Positions 55,747 through 63,918 are shown, counted from the stretch's first letter. The stretch is DNA of 64,000 nucleotides from Alphaproteobacteria bacterium MarineAlpha11_Bin1 (GCA_002937455.1 PTJZ01000002.1:353365-417364); one strand, 5' to 3'. The notes: generated by a model not told the origin, from the sequence alone. Numbers and translations: made by a program.

Positions 55747-56940
55747 TTAGTAGAAATTTCCCGCGCCAATCTCCATTGGCGGCGCGTCGCTCTCAAGCTG
55801 GACACCCACGGGATCCCCGCCATTTGCTACAATCTGGATTTGGGTGCGTAATTTACGGCGAAGCATTGATACACCTGTGTCACTCGAGCCAAGACGCTCC
55901 TCGCTATGCAACGTAATCGGACCCTGTCCCTTCTGGATTTCCCAGTCGCCTGGCATTTTCCAGCGCTCTTCATCGGTCATATCTGACCACTTCTTTTCGA
56001 GGATTGGCGCCGTAACGAGAGGAACCCCCTCAAAATCTAGCGGCATTCGGGTTATGTGAAAGGTACGGTGGTGGGTGTCGTCAATCGGTACTAGCCAGCC
56101 CATGCTCTCAGCGATACCCGCCGAGAGCTGGATATTTGGGACGCTTCTTAGGCTTGGGAACATCACATGGGTGACCCGGTCCATCGTACGGCCATCAGGA
56201 AACTCTCGATGGGCAGTATATTGCATTCCTAGTTTCGTATCATGCCAAGCGACCTGCGGCATTACCGCCATCTCTGGATTAAATTGCGGTCCAGAAAATG
56301 CAGTATGCAGTATCACCACGTGAAACGGATCCATCGTATTTTCCCAGTCTTGCAGCCAATTCCACGGGATGATTTCCTCGGTTTCATCACCACCGACGCT
56401 ATAACTCGCCGCATCAGGCACGATCTTTTCATTTGGACAGAGGTTTTCAAATGGCGCCCACCGGGGTAGTGCTGGTTTTTTTTCGAGCGGACCTAGATAG
56501 GCAAAGACCAGACCGTAGCGTTCCAATACTGGATACCAAGGTTGGCGGCACCGTTCACGAAAAGCAGGTTTATCCGCAACTTCACAGGGCTGCTCCAAGC
56601 ACCTCCCCTCGGTGTCAAACAACCAGCCATGATAAGGGCATCGAATTCCACGCTCCTCAACCTTGGCAAAGGCCATAGGTGCCCCCCGATGTATACAACG
56701 CGGGGTGATCAAACCCGGCAAACCTGATCGGTCGCGGAATAAGACCAAATCTTCGCCGAGGACTCGAATTTCTATGGGGCGTTCACCTAACCGTTCTGCG
56801 ATCTCGATTGGATGCCAGTACCGGCGCATGAACTCCCCACATGGGGTGCCGGGGCCGACCTCGGTAATTTCGCTATCATGAGTGTGCCGCGACCTCCCAT
56901 ATGCGCTTCCTGAAGGTTCATTCGTTAATACACTTGCCAT
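55747..56940 (-). CDS. Rieske-type aromatic ring oxygenase, copy C
   Basis: 397 residues. PCGEFMRRYWHPIEI opening, Rieske C82-x-H84 ... C101-x2-H104 (RCIHRGAPMAFAKV, RCPYHGW), iron site IPWNWLQDWENTMDPFHVVILH. It is more distant from copies A and B than they are from each other. GGGGGGAGAGCG precedes the ATG. Same one-component class, and its C-terminal end converges on the third binding-fold gene 71 bases away. Confidence 0.92.
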   Translation of the reverse strand: MASVLTNEPSGSAYGRSRHTHDSEITEVGPGTPCGEFMRRYWHPIEIAERLGERPIEIRVLGEDLVLFRDRSGLPGLITPRCIHRGAPMAFAKVEERGIRCPYHGWLFDTEGRCLEQPCEVADKPAFRERCRQPWYPVLERYGLVFAYLGPLEKKPALPRWAPFENLCPNEKIVPDAASYSVGGDETEEIIPWNWLQDWENTMDPFHVVILHTAFSGPQFNPEMAVMPQVAWHDTKLGMQYTAHREFPDGRTMDRVTHVMFPSLRSVPNIQLSAGIAESMGWLVPIDDTHHRTFHITRMPLDFEGVPLVTAPILEKKWSDMTDEERWKMPGDWEIQKGQGPITLHSEERLGSSDTGVSMLRRKLRTQIQIVANGGDPVGVQLESDAPPMEIGAGNFY

Positions 56941-57025
56941 CGCTCTCCCCCCACTGCTCTTCTCCTATTTGACCAGCCGAAAACGTATCGATCAAGTGAC
57001 GGGTGGGCTACCCACCAGCAAGGGC

Positions 57026-57181
57026 CGCGGGGTATCTGGCTATCAAGCCGCTATTTATCTGTTGATAGAGTTCTGGCGTGAGGACGCGCTGGATAACGGT
57101 CTCTATCAATTCCACTGGGTAAATTAAGCTGATTATCTATCCGTTTCCGGGCTCGCCGCGATAACCCGCGAGATATGGTAA
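57026..57181 (+). pseudogene. Relic of the 158-residue island gene (3' end)
   Basis: Translation gives GVSGYQAAIYLL, EFWRED, LDNGLYQFHW and then LAAITREIW, matching the C-terminal third of the protein at 63108-63584. A TAA interrupts it (at the site of the glutamate codon after VC in the intact copy), and the 5' part is missing. The following 430 bases also resemble the sequence after the intact gene. Confidence 0.8.
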
Positions 57182-57609
57182 CGATCCGGGCATCTGTATT
57201 AGCGACAACGCCCCTACCTCGAAAGCATTAAGGATGAGGTATAAATCCAAGTTGGGAGCTTTGAGCCAAACACGGCCCTAGCCCCCACCTTCACAAACCA
57301 TGACCTTTGATCTGAGGCTGATCACCCGGTCTGCGACCTAATTGCTTACTGAAAGTTCAGCCGGCTCCCGGTCCGACTTCCACAATTCAAGGCAAAGGCG
57401 CTGAAATCCCCAATCCTTGCCATTGTATGCGCAGAACACAGTTATAAGGCCGCGGCAGAGGGGCCTTAGGGACTTTCTAGGAAACCGATTGTGGTCGGCG
57501 TGAATAGCAGATTTGGAATGGTTGTAAAGGGATCCAGCTTAGTCGCCCAGCAATGAAAAAAGCAGCAATGATTTTAGGGCGACCGGCTGAAAAAGGGAGG
57601 TCGAGTACC
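57182..57609. repeat. Degenerate direct repeat of the island end (matches about 63585-63880)
   Basis: Patches such as ACGATCCGGG, GGGAGCTTTGAGCCAAACACGG and CCCAGCAATGAAAAAAGC recur downstream of the intact gene near 63585, 63657 and 63813. Together with the flanking pseudogene and terminator this is a diverged copy of the sequence adjoining the initiator tRNA. No coding potential. Confidence 0.7.
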
Positions 57610-57641
57610 AAAAAAACCCTTTAACTCAGTGAGTTAAAGGG
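57610..57641 (-). terminator. Intrinsic terminator (copy of the tRNA-fMet terminator)
   Basis: Perfect 12-base inverted repeat CCCTTTAACTCA / TGAGTTAAAGGG around one base (57617-57641). On the minus strand it is followed by seven T (57610-57616). It lies directly after the tRNA 3'-end fragment, as in the intact locus at 63885. Confidence 0.82.
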
Positions 57642-57651
57642 CTGATTTTTA

Positions 57652-57694
57652 GTTGCGGGTGCAGGATTTGAACCTGCAACCTTCAGGTTAAAAG
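57652..57694 (-). repeat. tRNA-fMet 3'-end fragment A (att-site relic)
   Basis: About 40 of 43 bases match the 3' half of the initiator tRNA at 63925 (T arm, acceptor strand and part of the anticodon arm). The 5' half and the encoded CCA are missing or changed, so it is not a functional tRNA. Confidence 0.8.
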
Positions 57695-57726
57695 CGCGCA
57701 GGTTAAATTGGAACTTTTATGGGGCA

Positions 57727-58122
57727 TTAGAAACCGATCACTATTTGATAAAAAATACAAAGCTGAGCGATCCAGCTGCCGGCGAATGTAATCGTTCGTC
57801 CGGTTGGGATCCCTAATACATACACAAAGTAGTGAGCTACTCGGAGCCAAAAATAGGCTACAGCTGCTGTTGCTGTAGCTTCATTTGTGGCGTTAGCCAA
57901 ATGGGCTACAAATACAAGCGCTGCAAACGGTACCAGGTTTTCGATGGCATTATAGTGCGCTCGCTTAGCCCGCTCAGCCCAAAACGGCAAGGGCGTTCCA
58001 TCCGCCTTATATGTTAGGGATGCAATCAGACCTACATTTACGATATGTGCCAATATGTATGGCAACCACATCAAAATAGTTAAACCCGATATCCACGCAA
58101 CCATTCCTAATTCGGTAGTCAT
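57727..58122 (-). CDS. MAPEG family membrane protein
   Basis: 131 residues with four membrane helices. The helix pair FWAERAKRAHYNAIENLVPFAALV carries the MAPEG signature (E-R-x2-R-x-H-x-N-x2-E), and ATAAVAYFWLRVAHYFVYVLGIP follows. ATG 58122 has GAGGAG upstream. Glutathione-dependent membrane transferase family of eicosanoid/glutathione metabolism; bacterial substrates unknown. It lies between two tRNA relics, so it may have arrived with an integrated element. Confidence 0.87.
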   Translation of the reverse strand: MTTELGMVAWISGLTILMWLPYILAHIVNVGLIASLTYKADGTPLPFWAERAKRAHYNAIENLVPFAALVFVAHLANATNEATATAAVAYFWLRVAHYFVYVLGIPTGRTITFAGSWIAQLCIFYQIVIGF

Positions 58123-58332
58123 TTTTTTACTCCTCATTTTTTCCTTGATCAGACCTAACCAGACTATATCAAGAGGTCGATGCGGGAAAAGCTGGAACTG
58201 GCGTGGTTAAATTAAGGCATTTAGGGCTGTCAAAACGCCCATGTTAATTGGTGAGCAAACCTAGTTTGACTATTGGATGGTTGATCCAACGTGATAATTT
58301 ATAATTACGCTATCAAGAAAAAAGCCGTTAGA

Positions 58333-58400
58333 TTATTTTGACGGTAACTTGTCAGCAAACCCATATTTGCATGAAAAATAACCTAGCACTTCTTCTACAT
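58333..58400 (-). pseudogene. Relic of the HGGxSTGP gene 3' end
   Basis: The minus strand reads VEEVLGYFSCKYGFADKLPSK and stops. It aligns position by position with the C-terminus VAEALGHFLWKNGSGANLVPK of the protein at 61837, and the bases (AAAAATAACCTAGCACTTCT against AAAAAATGACCTAGCGCTTCT) agree. The upstream part is replaced by other sequence. Confidence 0.6.
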
Positions 58401-58424
58401 CATTGATTTCATTATTTTCCAGAA

Positions 58425-58465
58425 CCGGATTTAAACCCGCGACCTTCAGGTTACAAGCTTCTGAC
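58425..58465 (-). repeat. tRNA-fMet 3'-end fragment B (att-site relic)
   Basis: GGATTT-AAC-CGCGACCTTCAGGTTA with AGC and CTGAC following reproduces the tRNA 3' half, with several changes and a two-base insertion. No 5' half. Confidence 0.65.
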
Positions 58466-58516
58466 ACACGGACAATTAAGCGAGGCCCGTCTCCGTCCGA
58501 CAGATCTATTTTAGCC

Positions 58517-59125
58517 TCAATGGCTGCCGATTTTTCGGATTGCCTGGTCGATAAGCTTCCGAAAGGTGTCGACACGACCCTCGTCCGCCCCGATCGCGTC
58601 GTAAAAACTCAGCATCTCGTAGCTTGCCTGAGGCGCGCATCCCCTGAGCATGACACCCTTGATAAATCGTTTGACCGGATGTCTCAGTAACAGGTGATTG
58701 ACCCACCAGCGCGAGGCCAGGGTAGTGACCACAAGACAATGGTTAAGCCCTTCCAGCGCCGGCATGATTGTGCGCTTATCGGGCGTATGGGTGAAGGCGA
58801 TACGTGGCCCCCAAACCCTATCAAACCAGCCCTTTAGTCGGGCGGGCACATTGAACCACCAAGTCGGAAACACGAGGATCAGGGTCTTCGCACGTAGAAG
58901 CTGCGCGATCTGGTCTGCGACCTCGGAATCGTTGAAATCATCGGTGAAATAGCTTTCCCGCTCGGCTACTGTCAGGCTCGCGTTGAATTCGTCGGCATAG
59001 AGATCCAAGTGCTCGTAGACGATCCCTTGCGCTTTCAATCCCACTTCCACTCGGTCAACCAGATGGTGGCAAAGGCTATCCTTCAGAGGGTGACAGGATA
59101 CTAAAAGGCAAACAGGTTCGGTCAT
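58517..59125 (-). CDS. Flavodoxin-like NAD(P)H-dependent oxidoreductase
   Basis: 202 residues of the Flavodoxin_2/NQO1 class: start CLLVSCHPLKDSLCHHLV with the FMN/FAD phosphate region, AKTLILVFPTWWFNVPARLKGWFDRVWGP as the central signature and ADEGRVDTFRKLI at the end. It probably reduces quinones or nitro compounds with two electrons. It lies inside the tRNA-adjacent island between fragments B and C. Confidence 0.87.
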   Translation of the reverse strand: MTEPVCLLVSCHPLKDSLCHHLVDRVEVGLKAQGIVYEHLDLYADEFNASLTVAERESYFTDDFNDSEVADQIAQLLRAKTLILVFPTWWFNVPARLKGWFDRVWGPRIAFTHTPDKRTIMPALEGLNHCLVVTTLASRWWVNHLLLRHPVKRFIKGVMLRGCAPQASYEMLSFYDAIGADEGRVDTFRKLIDQAIRKIGSH

Positions 59126-59357
59126 TGGTCAATTCCAGATCTTCGGATTCGGACCTCATATTTGCCCGTAAAAAGCAAGACGGGCAAGCACCCAAAACCC
59201 CCGGATCTCAGGTATCCTGCGGTAATGGCGTCAGGCACAACGCAGCCATTCTATATTTGTGTCATACTTCGGGCCACTGATGGTGCATTTCAGTGAATAA
59301 GTTCTACACCGCAATCTTTGAGATAGTTTACAATGGGAGCATCACAGTATGCGACTC

Positions 59358-60161
59358 TCAGTATGGTACTGTCTTCCGTCTAACCACAGCCGCCTTGTTG
59401 CACGCATCTAAAAACTCTCCATATTCGCAATGTTCTGCGTGATCAGGGCACACCTCGGCATCTAATAATTGCTTGATCTTGGTCAGGGTCGGCTCAATCC
59501 AGGAGCCATCACTTTTATATGGGAGTATCGTCATCTTGAATCGCATGGTAGCGTAATCCTGATGGAGGAATTGCGCGTCGGTGAAACGATCTCCATCGCA
59601 ATAGAGAAAATACCCTATATCAGATGTGTCGAGTCCTAACCGCCGCATTACCCAGACGTAAAAATCCATTTGGCGCTTGTATGAGGCCTTCCACCAATCA
59701 TCAAGAGTGATTTCTTTGTTGGGAGATTTTTGAGAGGTGCTCTTGTAGTCCACAAGATGCACTTGGCCGGTCTGGATGTTTTGCCAAACATCATCCAGGC
59801 CGCCGCCAACTTTTAAATTTGTTTCCTCGTGGACGGTATTGAAACGTCCTTCGGCACCAAAGTGCAGACTTTGGGTCCATAGCTCAAACCTGTCATCGGC
59901 AAGAGGGATCAAATTCTCAAAACCATTTTCCTTGAGAAAGGGATGGCAGGTGCCCGCTTTCCTGTGCTCTTCAAAATCCCGCTTGAGTAGGACGTCTGTA
60001 GCTTCATTTATATTGTAGCCGGGAATACTGGGGAATTTGATCCCTTCGACTTGTTGGAGATAAAAGCACGCCGGGCACGCGATAAAATTTTCTATTCGGT
60101 AACGGCTTAATTCGTACGGTGCTGGGTTCTGTGGGTTGTATACACCGCGGTGTCTGGGCAC
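59358..60161 (-). CDS. PD-(D/E)XK nuclease family protein, Cas4-like
   Basis: 267 residues. The nuclease core is visible as GGGLDD (Asp123/124), then HLVDYKST (Asp138, Lys140) and a following QMDFYVWVMRRLG motif IV (Gln). Cysteines at 29 and 32 (ACPACFY) and 238 and 245 (CPDHAEHC) bracket the core as in Cas4/AddB, so a [4Fe-4S] cluster is likely. Such stand-alone proteins act on DNA ends. No CRISPR array or cas gene is present. It lies within the island, and its role is unknown. Confidence 0.82.
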   Translation of the reverse strand: MPRHRGVYNPQNPAPYELSRYRIENFIACPACFYLQQVEGIKFPSIPGYNINEATDVLLKRDFEEHRKAGTCHPFLKENGFENLIPLADDRFELWTQSLHFGAEGRFNTVHEETNLKVGGGLDDVWQNIQTGQVHLVDYKSTSQKSPNKEITLDDWWKASYKRQMDFYVWVMRRLGLDTSDIGYFLYCDGDRFTDAQFLHQDYATMRFKMTILPYKSDGSWIEPTLTKIKQLLDAEVCPDHAEHCEYGEFLDACNKAAVVRRKTVPY

Positions 60162-60269
60162 TTTCGGTATCCTAAATTTTAGTCTCCACCCAATGTAAAT
60201 AACCAGAAGCGAGGCGTGACCGTGGGTGGAGACTTATTGCGATCACAATGTCGGCGATTGCGTAGATTA

Positions 60270-60315
60270 GTTGCGTGGGCAGGATTTGAACCTCCGACCT
60301 TCGGGCTATGAGCCT
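60270..60315 (-). repeat. tRNA-fMet 3'-end fragment C (att-site relic)
   Basis: TTGCG, GGGCAGGATTTGAACCT, CGACCTTC and TATGAGCCT match the initiator tRNA 3' half and anticodon region with a few substitutions. The sequence beyond (CTTCAAAACAAG) no longer matches the 5' half. Confidence 0.75.
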
Positions 60316-60640
60316 TCAAAACAAGTTATGCACCCTCTAGCCCCAAAACCCTGCTGTCGCCTACAGAACCTGTGACGACCTCTAATCCTTGACCACCATA
60401 CGTTGCCAACTTCCCGCAAATACTGTGGCAACCTCTAGGTTGTCAAGCGACCCCTGCGCCGTGCGGCGCTCGTCAGGTTACAAAGTATTAGGTGGTGAAC
60501 ACCGAGCTTCCGATTTGTGCGCCTCAGCCAAGGAAACAAGGTTTTGCGGTTTAGCGCCGACAGTTCCGTTTTTTTACTATCGGTATATATATCCACAGTC
60601 CTTGTAATATCCAACGCATGCAGGCACCAACAAGCGTTGG
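60316..60640. other. Intergenic region
   Basis: 325 bases between fragment C and the lipoprotein gene end. Nothing recognised. Confidence 0.3.
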
Positions 60641-61798
60641 TTAAACGCAGTTCCACCCGAGAGAGAGTTCTTTACAAATTAATCCCTCAAATGCTGCAAT
60701 ATAAATTTTACCGTTTTGAAACTTCACCTCTGCCGGTCGCTTTGTCAGATTGTAAACTACAAGCCCGGACTCAAAAAGTTTATATGCGATACCGTCTGTA
60801 ATCTCGGTCTTCCGACTAACAGGCTTACCTAGATCAATATCGTAAAAGTCATATAAAAAATGGTCGTGATCGCCGTTTGGTGTGTCGGAGTTGTTATCAG
60901 CGTATAGTATGTAACCATTTTCTGGAATTACCGCTGCCATAGCGGTAAAAAGTTTGGCGTACTTTCTATTTTGTTCAGAGTTCCGGTCTCCATCGGAAAC
61001 TTCATTGGTTATTCGCCAAGGCTCTAACGCGATCAGCCTTGGTTCTCGAAGGTGGGTATTGTGGAAATCAATTACCTTTTCAATTTCTCTAATTTCTGAA
61101 TAAGTATATGCCTCTTTGCTACGATACGGGTGTTTATACAATTCAAGAAAAACGCCATTGATGAGATCGTGAGTTGATTTATCCTTTCGCCAATTCACGT
61201 TCGCTAAAATAATAAAATTATCACCCATTCTTTTTCGAACAGCTGAGGCGATTGAGCGTCTCGCTCGGGCTATATCGGTTTTATCGACATTCCCGGGATG
61301 GTCGTTATGCCACCAGTCAAGCATTAAACCGTCGGATCCGAATTTCTCTGCTCTTTGGTGGGTTAGATTGGCAAAGTACGGTGGGAAGCGGGAATTCAAA
61401 TAATCTAACCAAACGGTTTTTCCATATTCATCAGCATGGCTCCACTTTTTCTCTGTAATGAAAGGTTCCTGGCCAGGATAAGTCGACCATGGCTTCCCAA
61501 CGTAATGATAGTTCCAATAAATCTCCATCAGAGAAAATTTGGTTGGGCTGCTTACTGGACGTGCTGTCCAGTAAAGCCCATACGGCGACCGCCCTTTTTG
61601 GGCGTTCCAAGCCCGGAATACATTAATGGTTTTGCGAAATAATAATTTTTTTTGGGTCGCCGAACCGTTCTTTTGAATAATCGGCGCTGGTGCGGGAGCA
61701 TTGAATAAAGGGATTAAGTTACTTTCTTGCCCGCTAGCCGAGATACCCTCGCAACCAGTTACTAAAATAATAAATATGTAAGAGGCTATACGGACCAA
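60641..61798 (-). CDS. Lipoprotein glycoside-hydrolase-like protein (GHL15-like)
   Basis: 385 residues from TTG 61798, which has GGAAG five bases upstream and yields an ideal lipoprotein signal (IASYIFIILVTGC). The frame is open to 61960 but overlaps the HGGxSTGP gene. RAEKFGSDGLMLDWWHND contains the Asp-rich catalytic-loop pattern of hypothetical glycosyl hydrolase family 15 TIM barrels, with VFLELYKHPYRS, LIALEPWRI and GYILYADNNSDTPNGD beyond. It is probably a surface sugar-cleaving enzyme, substrate unknown. Confidence 0.7.
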   Translation of the reverse strand: MVRIASYIFIILVTGCEGISASGQESNLIPLFNAPAPAPIIQKNGSATQKKLLFRKTINVFRAWNAQKGRSPYGLYWTARPVSSPTKFSLMEIYWNYHYVGKPWSTYPGQEPFITEKKWSHADEYGKTVWLDYLNSRFPPYFANLTHQRAEKFGSDGLMLDWWHNDHPGNVDKTDIARARRSIASAVRKRMGDNFIILANVNWRKDKSTHDLINGVFLELYKHPYRSKEAYTYSEIREIEKVIDFHNTHLREPRLIALEPWRITNEVSDGDRNSEQNRKYAKLFTAMAAVIPENGYILYADNNSDTPNGDHDHFLYDFYDIDLGKPVSRKTEITDGIAYKLFESGLVVYNLTKRPAEVKFQNGKIYIAAFEGLICKELSLGWNCV

Positions 61799-61836
61799 CG
61801 ATTCTTCCAATTCGAAAAAGAAAAAAAACAGTTGGG

Positions 61837-62106
61837 TTATTTTGGCACCAAATTGGCACCAGAGCCATTTTTCCATAAAAAATGACCTAGCGCTTCTGCG
61901 ACCCGCGCTTTGCCTTCCGCGGTCCGTGGTCCGGTGGACTTGCCCCCATGCATCCGACATCTGTTACGTCCGGTGACGACGGGGTTCTGGCAAAGGCGTG
62001 CCCTTGCGCGTTTTCGCGTGGCACCTCTGGCCCGACCAACTGGGCCCGAAACGCGTGTAGCGGTGCGCGGAACGCGGGCGGGGCCTGATCCGTAAACCTT
62101 TGGCAT
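61837..62106 (-). CDS. HGGxSTGP-motif small protein
   Basis: 89 residues, strongly basic N-terminal half (many Arg/Pro/Ala), then a C-x2-N-P-x2-T-G ... RCRMHGGKSTGPRTAEGKARVAEAL block that may bind zinc. This motif family occurs in mobile and phage-like regions, with unknown function. A relic of its 3' end is at 58333. No clear ribosome site. Confidence 0.75.
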   Translation of the reverse strand: MPKVYGSGPARVPRTATRVSGPVGRARGATRKRARARLCQNPVVTGRNRCRMHGGKSTGPRTAEGKARVAEALGHFLWKNGSGANLVPK

Positions 62107-62197
62107 GAATTAAATAAGCCCAATTATCCTCTTAGACGTTTAAGTTTTTCCGTGACACTCCTGAATAACGCGGGCATGATACTCGAACATCAAGAGT
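62107..62197. other. Short intergenic spacer
   Basis: Promoter region between the HGGxSTGP gene and the RNA element. Nothing else seen. Confidence 0.25.
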
Positions 62198-62337
62198 AGG
62201 GCTGACGCCCTCGCCAACCTGCCTACCCGGCAAGGTGGTGCTCCGAAAGGAGGATGTGGCCATAGACGGCAACTAAAGGGTCTAAGCCATTTCAGAATGT
62301 CAGCCTTCCTCGGAACAACCGTAGGAAGGTTTTTTAC
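62198..62337 (+). ncRNA. Candidate structured RNA leader with terminator/RBS hairpin
   Basis: Five consecutive stems can be drawn: AGGGC/GCCCT (62198-62211), CCTGCC/GGCAAGG with a bulged A (62218-62235), CTCC-GAAA-GGAG with a GNRA loop (62241-62252), TGGC-CA-TAGAC/GTCTA-A-GCCA (62257-62289), and CCTTCC/GGAAGG (62304-62329) followed by six T (62330-62335). The last hairpin looks like a terminator, yet its 3' arm is also the AGGAAGG ribosome site for the ATG at 62338. This is the design of a riboswitch-like expression platform. It matches no leader class I know. Confidence 0.55.
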
Positions 62338-62778
62338 ATGGGTAAATTAATCAATCTTGGCTCGGCACCACCGCACGATCCGATGTTCGGCATTAGTAGA
62401 AGCAACATCGTTTCCCGGTTGACCCGGAAGAATTGGCGCAGGAAAGCTGCTGGGCGGGCCAAAGACGGCCGCTTCCTCTATGTCATGGTCCGGCTTGGGG
62501 AAGAGGAAATCGATGGGAAAAATCAGAAACGATATTACGTCCGAGTGCACCTTGGATTGCCCGAAGACCGCAGCCTTAATGCAGACTTCGACAAACTGAC
62601 CGACGCATTGGCATATGCGAATGGCGAGGATGGCGCTGCGCTGGCTTCATCGACACACATGGCCAGTGCGGATCAAATTCCGGAGGACCGAGGCGCAGAT
62701 ATCTATGTCTCTGGTTTTACCGGACAGGGGGAAAATCGGCGCCATAATTTCACACTCCGATTACCCACCAAGGTTTAA
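62338..62778 (+). CDS. Hypothetical island protein controlled by the RNA leader
   Basis: 146 residues, basic N-terminal half (RLTRKNWRRKAAGRAKDGRFLYVM) then EEIDGKNQKRYYVRVHLGLPEDR and GADIYVSGFTGQGENRRHNFTLRLP. It looks like a small beta-rich protein, possibly nucleic-acid binding. No family recognised. Translation start is inside the terminator-like hairpin. Confidence 0.6.
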   Translation: MGKLINLGSAPPHDPMFGISRSNIVSRLTRKNWRRKAAGRAKDGRFLYVMVRLGEEEIDGKNQKRYYVRVHLGLPEDRSLNADFDKLTDALAYANGEDGAALASSTHMASADQIPEDRGADIYVSGFTGQGENRRHNFTLRLPTKV

Positions 62779-62880
62779 GGACTTCCACGTGACGGACTGA
62801 CCCACCTGACGGGTCAACGGCATTTGAACTTCAGATTGTGCGCCGGGGCATCCCGCCCAAAGCACTAAAGAGAGGTAAAG

Positions 62881-63111
62881 ATGACAGAGAAGACCCCCCA
62901 AAGACGTCTGCTTGAAGCAATGGTGACAATTAACGCGATCAATAACGGCCGTCCGGTACCTGACATGGACAAAATCCACGGCGGTTGGGTAACGAGTGTA
63001 TTGCCCGGCCAAAGTCGGCAAGAGATCGCATCCAAACTAATTGATGCCATCAAGGCAGACGGCGTCACCGTTAGCGCGAGCGACAATCCAAACAAGGGAG
63101 ACGGCAAATGA
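62881..63111 (+). CDS. Hypothetical island protein
   Basis: 76 residues with AGAGAGGTAAAG before the ATG. RRLLEAMVTINAINNGRPVPD, then WVTSVLPGQSRQEIASKLIDAIKADG; mostly helical, soluble. Its stop overlaps the next start (ATGA), so it is coupled to the 158-residue gene. No family recognised. Confidence 0.6.
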   Translation: MTEKTPQRRLLEAMVTINAINNGRPVPDMDKIHGGWVTSVLPGQSRQEIASKLIDAIKADGVTVSASDNPNKGDGK

Positions 63112-63584
63112 CCCGCCAACCGAAGATACCCATGTCGCCGACCGAGTTACCTCAGCAACGCATCCATGAGGTCATCACGTTGCCACCCAAACCGGAACCG
63201 TTCGATTGTATTGTTGGTTTCAGGCAATTCCCCAAGGATGCATTACCGTCTCGTACTCCACGCAACATGACATACCTCGCTCAGGTCGAGTGGGCATGGA
63301 CGCCAGCACACAATCGCGTGGACCTGTATTACCTGCACAAGGGGCGTACCCATTGGTCGTTGTGGCGTCGGTACTGGGATGACAATTGGGGCCAATGGTC
63401 TGATATGGCTGTCGGCTGCGTTCACCGCCGGGGGGTGTCTGGCTATCAGGCCGCTATTTATCTGTTGTTAGAGTTCTGGCGTGAAGAAGCGCTGGATAAT
63501 GGTCTCGATCACTTCCATTGGGTATGCGAAGCCGTGTATTTAACCGTTGCCGACCTCGCCGCGATAACCCGCGAGATCTGGTGA
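63108..63584 (+). CDS. Hypothetical island protein, coupled to the preceding gene
   Basis: 158 residues: YLAQVEWAWTPAHNRVDLYYL, HWSLWRRYWDDNWGQWSDM (many Trp) and GVSGYQAAIYLLLEFWREEALD. Soluble, Trp-rich, no known domain. Starts in an ATGA overlap with the 76-residue gene. A stop-containing relic of its C-terminus is at 57026, so related elements have inserted here more than once. Confidence 0.65.
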   Translation: MTRQPKIPMSPTELPQQRIHEVITLPPKPEPFDCIVGFRQFPKDALPSRTPRNMTYLAQVEWAWTPAHNRVDLYYLHKGRTHWSLWRRYWDDNWGQWSDMAVGCVHRRGVSGYQAAIYLLLEFWREEALDNGLDHFHWVCEAVYLTVADLAAITREIW

Positions 63585-63884
63585 CGATCCGGGAATTTGT
63601 ATTAACCACAACGCCCCAACCTGGAAAAGGTTAAGGCTGCCATGCAATTCTAAGTTGGGGGCTTTGAGCCAAACCCGGCCCAAGCCCCCAGCCCCCAGAA
63701 CCGCACCGCCTCGTGGCAGATGTCGACGTTCGTTTTTTTTTGAGCCCGGCTCCTACATGGGCATTCGAGCGTAATCGGGGTTAGGCCCAAAGGGACCCGA
63801 CCTACCCGCCTAGCAATGAAAAAAGCGGCAATAAATGCGGCAATTTTCTTGAACACTCGCGCCTGAAGAGGAAAGCCGGAAAAC

Positions 63885-63918
63885 AAAAAGCCCGCTAACT
63901 CATTGAGTTAACGGGCTT
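63885..63918 (-). terminator. Intrinsic terminator of tRNA-fMet
   Basis: AGCCCGCTAACTCA / TGAGTTAACGGGCT inverted repeat (63889-63917) with one mismatch, followed on the minus strand by five T (63885-63889) and GTTTT. It sits seven bases beyond the encoded CCA of the tRNA. Confidence 0.88.

Noticed and set aside
59358..60161. Cas4 as part of a CRISPR-Cas system
   Set aside because: No repeat-spacer array and no other cas gene in the window.
60641..61960. Longer start for the lipoprotein glycosidase
   Set aside because: The extra N-terminus overlaps the HGGxSTGP gene and precedes an ideal lipoprotein signal with its own ribosome site.
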